A stretch of DNA of 64,000 nucleotides, from positions 19,496,210 to 19,560,209 of the forward strand of contig NC_040028.1 of the NCBI RefSeq assembly GCF_000972845.2, in the 5' to 3' direction. The notes beneath the pieces were generated by a model. That model was not told the DNA's origin. It did not search any database and was given only the letters and a program-made list of their open reading frames with translations. This document shows positions 49,901 through 58,900 of this stretch, in pieces. A program made the position numbers and the translations under genes. The DNA is from Larimichthys crocea (lineage: Eukaryota > Chordata > Actinopteri > Sciaenidae). The stretch's first letter is position 1. Every line of letters begins with the position of its first letter.

Positions 49901-52900
49901 CGTGTCACGTCCATCCAGCCAGGTAACAACAGGCGGAAACACCTTCAAACAAACCGCAGAGCTTTATTCACCTTCCAGTATCATGTGTGCTGCTCAGCCG
50001 ACCTTCATTCCCAGCGCTTAAACCCACCTATTACAGAGGTGATATTGGAAACCAGCGCTCAGGCTGTGTTATATTTTGCAGCCAGTTACTGCTGGTTAGC
50101 TGTCAGCAGGGTTCCGACACCATTGCAGTGGCGATGCCAGACCCTATGTAGGGCAGCGTCTAACTGGGTCAGATCTGCTGGGCCTGAGCCTCTTTCTGCT
50201 CAGAGTCTTCCCACCTTCACAGTCAGTATCTCGTGATTTAGTTTAATGCTCGCGACACGTCACACATCGACGCATGAACTCCAACTCAAGCTCAAATGAC
50301 AGATTTGATGTTTTACCAGCACAAAATGTCAAGAAAGGAAATCGCCTATTTTCCATATCGACTGGATTAATTTCCTCGTTAACTCGTCGTTAAACACCCT
50401 TCATTCAAACTCCAAGGAACAATATAAAGCTCTCCACTGTTCCAACAATCAGCATCTCTGGTGTGGCTGAAATAAATCTTTAATTCACCGAGTTAGATGT
50501 GAAAAATGAATGAATGACCTCCCACTCGCGACTCTCCGGCTTCCTCCCGATCCCTCCCTTCCCCGACGCCTCTCCTCCTGTCCCCGCCTGAACCCTCTCC
50601 CTCTCTCCGAGTCCTGGTCAAGTGCCGCCGTAAATCACCTCAGTGCAGAAAGACGAACATAAGACGATAAAATCAGCTTACAGCAGAAGACGGTGCGGCA
50701 GAGGTCACGCAAAGCAAAACACACGACGATGACCACATCCACCTTTGAGCATTAGCAGACATGCAGAGCAGTTACAGAGCAGCAGAGCGTGAATCAGCAG
50801 CCACATCATGCAAAGAGACATAACTGCAAAACTTTTAATACCACATAATTAAAGCTACAGATCCATTTCCATTTCAAAAAGAGGCTGATTCTAAGATAAT
50901 AAAACAATAACGATTCATTCTTAAGGTGATTATTAGTGAAAAATATCAGGTCAACCTACAAGTTACACACTGAACCTTTAATAAAATATTATTTTATATA
51001 TGTATTCCATCTTAAATATTATTAATTGGACTGTTTTTATAACCAGGTAACATGTAAGTAAAAGTATTTTGGTTGTTTTGATGCTTTCACGGCAGTAAAA
51101 CCTCCAGAGATTCTCATCTGTAGCTGCTGCTACAGTGTTAAATTATTAAAATATAAAGGCTGAAGTCAGTGCTGCGTTATGAACCCTCATATTGTTATGA
51201 TCTCTAAATAAACATGCACTGCTTAATGTGAGAATAACAGCTCTAATGAGTTCAAGAAAACTTGAGGGAGAGCAGGCTGCTTTCTTTGCCTGCTAATGAC
51301 CGTGCGTTCGTCCGCCTCTCGTCGCAGGCAGCCAGGCCGAGATGTGCCAGCTCCGGGCCGGAGACGAGGTGCTGTCGGTGAACAGGCACAAGGTGGCAGA
51401 AATGAGCTACACAGACTGGAAGTCCTGCATGGAGGAGGCTCTGCAGGAGGGCAGTCTGGTTATGGATATACGCCGTCATGGCAAGAACAGTGAGTCGTCT
51501 GAACAGTGTGTGTGTGTTTGTGTGTTTGAGGGTTTCTGGACTGACAGTCCTGCTCATGCCGCTTGTGTCTCTAAACAGTTGTGACACTTTAAATTGGTCC
51601 GTAAACTGTTGTGAAATCAGCCATGAATGATCTCATGACAGCTCGTGAAGGACCTGTAACTTTTACTTTCCCGTCTGACGAGCGAGGACTGTTGACCTCA
51701 GCCGTGGGTTTTTTTTTGTTTCTTCCTCTGAGTGTCCTATTTCTTTCCACTTTTTATTCCTCCTGGTTGTTTTGTTCTTGTTTCTGTCTCATCAGCATTC
51801 CTCTCTGTATCCGTGCGGTGTTTTTCTTGTGGAGGACTAAAAGTCTACGGTGTTCTGAGTGTGCTGTTTTCACAGTGTTGGTATAACAGGCTTACTTATT
51901 CAAGCTACGTCAGTGTCACCTTACAAAAGTAATAAACCGCACCGGAGCAGCTCGCTTTGAACTAACACACCGTACTTGTTGGAATAGTTTAGTGGTTGTG
52001 AGCCTGTTAGAAACACTGTGTGGGTTTATGAAATGCTTTTACTGGGCTGCATGGCTGGGGAAGGTGGTTTCTCTGTCACCCCCTGCTGCTCTCTATAATA
52101 ACACCATAACAGCAACCTCGTCCCCTGCTTTATAGTGGGCTTCATCTAAATAGACAATTCTTTGTCGAATGTTTCACACATACAGAGCTACACACACACG
52201 TGTGGTTTTATGTCCAAACACACTATTTGTTTTTGCCATTGCGTCGTCTGGATGCAGACTGGGACAGACATCCACCTTCCCTGCCATTTAAAAGCCATAA
52301 GACCATCAATCTGACCAGTACGGATCATCCGGCACTTCTAGGTTCGCCTGACGCAAACGCTGTCAAACCCAGCCTGGACTTCACCTCACGCATGTCCAGG
52401 GAAATCCAGCTGCCACCCACCAAAGAGGCCCCAGCGCAACCAGCCGTCGTAAGTGACCCAGAATCACTCAGGTCGACTCAGGTTCGAGTTTTTTTATATT
52501 CCTGCTCTTTAACGCCGTGTCTCCTCCGCAGGATGCGGCTTCAAATGGAGTCAACGGAGGTTTCGGCGAGGAGACGGTGACCATGAGGAACAAAGGTAAA
52601 GAGCAGAGCGCACACACTCGGAAAGGTTGTGAAATTGATCCTGACGACTGAATACAAAAGCACGCCAGTACGGGTGTTGTTTCGTTGACTTTACATCTTT
52701 GCAAATACTGGAATATTGATAACATCGCTGACATTTACTCTGTGTTATGTAATAAAATCCATACTCTCTCTGAAACTGTGAAACTGTAATTCATGTATGA
52801 ATAATATAAGGTGATCTATCCCCTGAGGAAACCATGCCTCACTGTATCCTGTCTCCCATCTCTCATGTAGAGTCAGAGCCCATATCTTTGAAAAACTTAA

Positions 52901-55900
52901 AACGGAGGTCAGAGTTTTTTGAACAAGGTAAACACAGAAAAAGTGCTGACCGCCTCTTAAAACATGAGAATGACGTCTGTGTGATCTGGTGGCTGGGTCT
53001 CTGCTTTTTTCGTCTCACTGAATTCCTCCAGATTTCCAACAGACCTCTGCATGTCTGCAGCCTTGTGTTCAATTGATGAGTATCAATTGATTACAGTCTT
53101 TGTCTGGTGCCGGAGCTTTAATCCTTGTGCTGTTGTTGTTGTTGCCCCTTTCCCTCCTTCAGGTGGCTCAGGGTCCGGTGTCAGTGCTCTGGTCTACCTC
53201 TGTGGTAAACAGGGTTGAGTGTGCAGTGACCTCCTCACCTTTGCTTGGTACACGCTGACATGCTTTCCAAACCCAGCGGAGTTTATCGTCATTTGGGGGC
53301 GAATTTAACGTCTAAACGTTGTTTGGTTTTATTATTTTTAAGATAAAAACTTGTTGTTCTTCATCTCCAGTGGGTGGACAGCATGTCAGACACTACACCA
53401 GCGTACCAACCACAAATACACAAGATGTGTTTGTGGTATTTGATTTTGTTGATGGTGTTGAGGTTTAACACAGTTTGCTGTGCATGAAGTTAAAAGCACT
53501 CCTGTTGCTCTTTCAGCATGCAGTTATCGAACTTGTGTGTGTGTGTGTGTGTGTGCATCTTCTTGCATGCTGCTGCTGAAATGTGTGTTTTTCTTTCTCA
53601 GTTTGTCGGATCTTTTCCACACAATCAGTTTATTGATTTTCCGATTCAGAGCTGGCATCCGATGTAAATGTGACAAACAGAGTGGGTGATCTCGGATTGA
53701 GAGAATCAATAAGTGCTCGTGGGTGAAATCTGACCTCAGCCCCTCGTTGAAAACATGAATAATCGTCGTGGATTTGTACTTGACTTAAGCTGAAACTTTA
53801 ACAAGCCTGTCAACTTGTTGCGGTGGATTATGGCCTCGAGGTCGGCCTGTGCATGCCACGAGTAATGACTGGATGATTTTCTTTCTTTTAAAGGAGGATC
53901 CGAGTCTGCAATGCCAGATGTGAGTAGTGTTATCAGTGCATTTTTATCTCTCAAACCTTTTAGTCACCCATTTATTCAACTGTGACTTCAAGGAGGTTTC
54001 ATTATGATCTCTTTGAAAATGGAGAAGTGAAATCCTCGTTGCGGTGGTCCAGTGGTTAGCGCTGTCACCACAAAGCAGGGAGGTTCCTGTATTCGGACCT
54101 CTTCCCGTGTCTGTGGGTTCTGTCCGGGTACTCCGGGTACTCTCCCACAATCCAAAGACATGTAACAGGTTGATTGGTGGCTCTAAACTGTCCGTAGGTG
54201 TGAATGATTGTTTGACTCTATGTGGTGAACCGGCGACTTGTCCAGGTTGTTCCCTGCCTCTTGCCCCAAAGTCAGCCTACATGCACAGAGGCGTATCTGC
54301 AGTATTTATAACAATAAGTAGGAGCAGGTGGAGCCCGCTGTCAGCACGTCTGTCTCCTCCGTCTGCAGATTCCTGTTCCTGCAATCACTCCGTCCTCCAG
54401 CCGCTGGTCTTGGGACCCAGAGGAGGAGCGCAGGAGGCAAGAGAAGTGGCAGAAGGAGCAGGAGCGCATCCTTCAGGTACATAAAGACACACTCGCGTAG
54501 CTATAACAAAAAAAAGTCTTCCTTTGCAAAGGTTGCAGTGTTCAGAGAGTGCTGGTTCTCTAGTTTGTGATGCTGTTTCTCTGTTAGTTTACTATTTAAT
54601 GCTCTTAAAGTCAGAAATAGACGGTCAAATTTAATTAAAAAGTGTGCAATCAAGTTCTTCTGATTGACAAAGACAATGTTAACACCTCTCAGCATGACAC
54701 ATTACACAACAGCCACTGAGATGACCATGAAGTTGAGTCGACGCCTCTGAATCAGTCTCAAAAACCCCGAATAACCCAACCTCCACGAGGGAAACTGTTA
54801 TATAAGCCTGCATTATTCTTAACTAGGTCTGACTGTACGCTACAAATAATAAAGCTGAAAACACCAAATGAAGCAACCTCACAATCCATTTGATCTAAAA
54901 TACCCGTCTGGAAATCCCATCTGACAAAGAGCTGCAGAGGCACGGAGCGAGGAAATAACAGGCAGGCTGGGAAGTCCTCGCAGTCGGTGCAGACAACACT
55001 CCTAATAGGCGGCAAACAGAAAAACTTTACAGAGCGCTCCGACAGCTCAAAGGAAAGCGCCTGTCATGTACTCAACTTAAATGTCGTAGGAACCCTGTCA
55101 AAACATTTTTCTGAGGGTCTATTTCTGGATGGAGATCAAAGGTGTCCAAGCAGAGTGCTGATGTAGCCGAGAAGGCTTGTTACTCCTCCAGTGTTAGTCC
55201 CTGCTGGATACACGGCCTGATTTTATGATGTCCCAGAGAGACTTCCCGCCCTGGGCGAGCGTCTCGAGGTTTATCAACCATCAGGATGGTTAGATGACAC
55301 GTCGGGGAGCTTGGAATCATCTGAAAATGATATCCATGTCGTCTTTTATTCCTTATTGTTCCACCTGGACTGTGTAGTCCAGGTCACCGTCTTCCACCGT
55401 CACCATAGATGACCTTTGACCTCTCTCCCTGCAGGAGAAATACAAGCGCGACCAGGAGAAACTGCACGAGGAGTGGCTGAAGGCTCAGCAGGAGATCACC
55501 ACGAGCTCCGAACAACAAGAGGTGACTTTCAATCTGCATAATTTATGACTTAATACCAGAGAAAATGTGGCGCTAATAATGGCCAATAATAACTTTTATA
55601 TTTACTTTATTCACCTACTTATATGCTGCATTATTAGCCTGTATGTGTTTATGTCGATAAAAAGTTTATGCATAATTATTCCTGTTGTTGATGAGGCTTA
55701 TATTTTCTATTGCCAGGTGTGTCAGGTACCTCATTGATATAATATGATTAAGGCCTCTGCAGAGGTGGAATATCGAACTCGTAGCTCCCGTTATTTAGTA
55801 ACGTTATTGATTCACGTTAATTTCACAACAAAGAACAAACGGGGCGTCCACTTAAATCAGATGATCGGTGGTTCGATCCCCGGCTCCCCCAGCCTGCATG

Positions 55901-58900
55901 TGTCCGGGGTGTCCTTGGCAAGACACTGAACCCCAAACTGCTGTACACCAAGTGAATGGTCAGCTCCTAAAACTGATGTCAGAAGACTAGAAAGGTGCCG
56001 TGTACAAGTACAGTCCATTTACCCGATACGTCACGTTATGTTCGTCTGCATCATTGCAATAATTTCTAAACGTAGCCTATTATTGCATATTAATGCTTGC
56101 TTTTTCTTCATTTTTTTAATTCTCACAAATTATTTTGGTGAAAATTGGACCCCCTGCAGTACCTTTGCGGACCCCCTAGGGGTCATGGACCCCTGGTTGG
56201 GGCCCCCCTGATCTAAATGTACCCAAAGAGCTGAAATTACTCGAATTACTCGCAGCAGTTACTTGAAATGTGCGGTCACGTGGACAGGAGAGGTGTGTGG
56301 TCTTTCCAGCTCGTAGTTTAGCAACAAAAACTCCCGAAATTTCAAAACATCTGACACGACGGGATGACATGAGTTTCTCCACTGTTGTTGCACTTCCTGT
56401 TTAATAGAAGATCAGGCCGTCAGATGTTAAATACTTCCTGTTTTCCGTCCTTCCGTCCAGCCGGCGCGTCTGAACAGCCACAGCGTTAGCCCACGCTCGC
56501 CCCTCTCTCCCGTCAACCAGCCCGCCACTCCTCCTCCGTGGGAAGAGGAAGAGAGAAAGAGGAAGGAGGAGCAGGAGCGCCTCAGGCAGGCGGAGGAGAG
56601 GAGGAAGAGGGAAGAGGAGGAGCGGGAGCTGCAGCGTCTCCAGGAGGAGAGGCAGAGGAAAGAGAGGCAGGAGGAGGAGGAGAGGAAGAAGAGGCAGGAG
56701 GAAGAGCTGAGATGGCAGAGGAGGAGAGAGGAGGAGAGGGAGGAGGAGAGGAGGCGGCAGGAGGCCTTCGAGCAGCAGCGCAGAGAGCGGGAGAGAGCCT
56801 TCGAGCAGCAGCAGCAGCGGTCAGTAGAGACGCTGCACCTCCTTCACTAACACGCCTCCGTCATGTGTGCACCATGTCGATAACAACACCTGCTTCATTA
56901 TCTGTGCATTAACAAGTGCGACTAATATGTTTGCATGTGCTTTGTCCTCCACCTCTGTGTGTCACCCTCACCACATCTGTCTCCACACACCACCCCTCAA
57001 CAAAGGGCGGTGTCCCATGTCCAGGCACCACTGTCGCATGCAGACAGGTTAGTACAGGAGCGGTCTGTGCTAGTGCCACGAATAAAACCTCTTCTTACAT
57101 ACTTCTCTTTGAAATGAATGTTCGCTTCATCCCCTATTTTGATGCTTTACAGTGATTACAGTTTATTTCAGAGTAATGAGCTCCACTAATTAATAATAAA
57201 TGGAATATAAACATGTCTAACTATGTTTTCAGTGATGTATAACCTTAAAAATATGAGTTGTTATTGTTTTATTATCTTAGAATTAGCCTTTTATATCTAC
57301 ATGTGGAGCGGATAAATGTCGAGCTCTCCGTGTTTTTACGTCCACCTTCTCTGAGTTCTTCATAAACTTCTCGGAGTCGGGATGCGTCTTGGCAACACAA
57401 TTTGTTCCGCGCTGTACTGAAACTGCCAAAAAAAAAGAAGCAAACACCTCTCAGACGTTGTAATCACTCCAAACTCCAACAGCAGCTACTGTAACCTGAA
57501 AACATACACACCTGCTAACGGTGCAGCACATACATAATCTGTCTTTCTGTAGCGCTCACGTGTCCATGCATTCGCTGCATCGTGTCTCGCTGGCTCTGTT
57601 TGAACTGAACCATCCAAACAATGTCTGTTTTATGTTGACGGTCATGAAATTGGTCAGTAAGTGGGTTAGGACTCCAGCTGAGGTAATAGCCTGTGATTGG
57701 TCTGCAATCAGCTGTTTCCTGTTATAACCTATTCTTTTATTTTCTTCTATTTGACAGGACGAAGTCTAAATCGTCTCCTCAGCTTGATGAACCTCAGCCG
57801 AAAGGTTAGTTTTCTTGATTTATGCCTCTTCGGTTTACCTTGAAGTGTATTGAGTGACATTGTTGCACATATATGTGGGCTGTGCTCCGCTGTAGGTGTG
57901 CATGTGCCGCCGCTGGGCATGGCTCAGTGGCTGCTGGAAGAGCAGCTGAAGATCGCGTGTGACAAAGAGGCTCAGAGTCAGAGGGCGGCGTCAGAGCTGG
58001 AGATGGAGAGGAGAAACATCCTCAATGCCATGAGATACAGAGAGCCAGAGAGAGGTGTGCTCTGAACCTGAACGCCTCTGTGCTCTGTCTGTTTGATCAA
58101 TAGACGACCAATCGAAATCAATCACCCAGCAATGCAGAAAATCACACGCAGCAAAAGCAATTAACTCATCGATCGATTGAACCAAACTCGCTCTTCCATT
58201 TCCGAGCTCACGCTGACTTTTCATTTCCACCCAGCATCGTTCTTAGTTTTGTCTCTTCACCTCTCTGGTAGCGGTGACGGGCAGCGGGTTGTTGTTCGAG
58301 AGGAAGGGTCAGCAGCCGGGGTCGCAGGCGGAGGCGGAGCGGCAGCAGATCCTGAACGAGATGAAGAAGAAGACTCCGGTGCTGACGGACAGCAGCTGGA
58401 TCCGCCAGCGCTCCACCACCACCCCCTACACCAAGGAGGCTGATGTGCCCCCCATGCGCAGGTAAAGGCAGAGAGTAGTCCTGACTCTATGGTGCTTGGT
58501 ACTAATCACCTGTTGTGTGCTCAGACTAACACATGTATCAGTCTGGCTGACATAAAAACAGTTACCTTCGGTGTAGCTGCTGTTAAATGCCTCTACTAAC
58601 CAGCTAACGTGGGTGTGGCGTGGGTTGGCTTTGCAGAGGCGAGTCCCTCGACAACCTGGACTCCTACAACTCCTGGCGCTCGTCATGGACGCCCAGAAGC
58701 AACTCTCACGTTCAAAACTACACCCGGCCTCACTCTGCCCTCTCTGGCAGCACGTCCTTTTACGGTGGCGGGTCGATGCCTCAGCGTCCCGGTTCTTCTT
58801 CCACTCTGCCTTCCTCCTACTCCATGGGATCCCTCCGAGGCGGGGCAGGAACCCCCTCGTCCCCTTGGTCCAGGCAGTCGCCTTCCCCCTCGCATTCTTC

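Noticed and set aside
56538..56912. 124-codon frame rich in Glu/Gly/Ala
   Set aside because: It is an alternative frame of the purine-rich LMO7 exon 26 and runs across that exon's donor site; the true frame has no ATG and gives the expected charged coiled coil.
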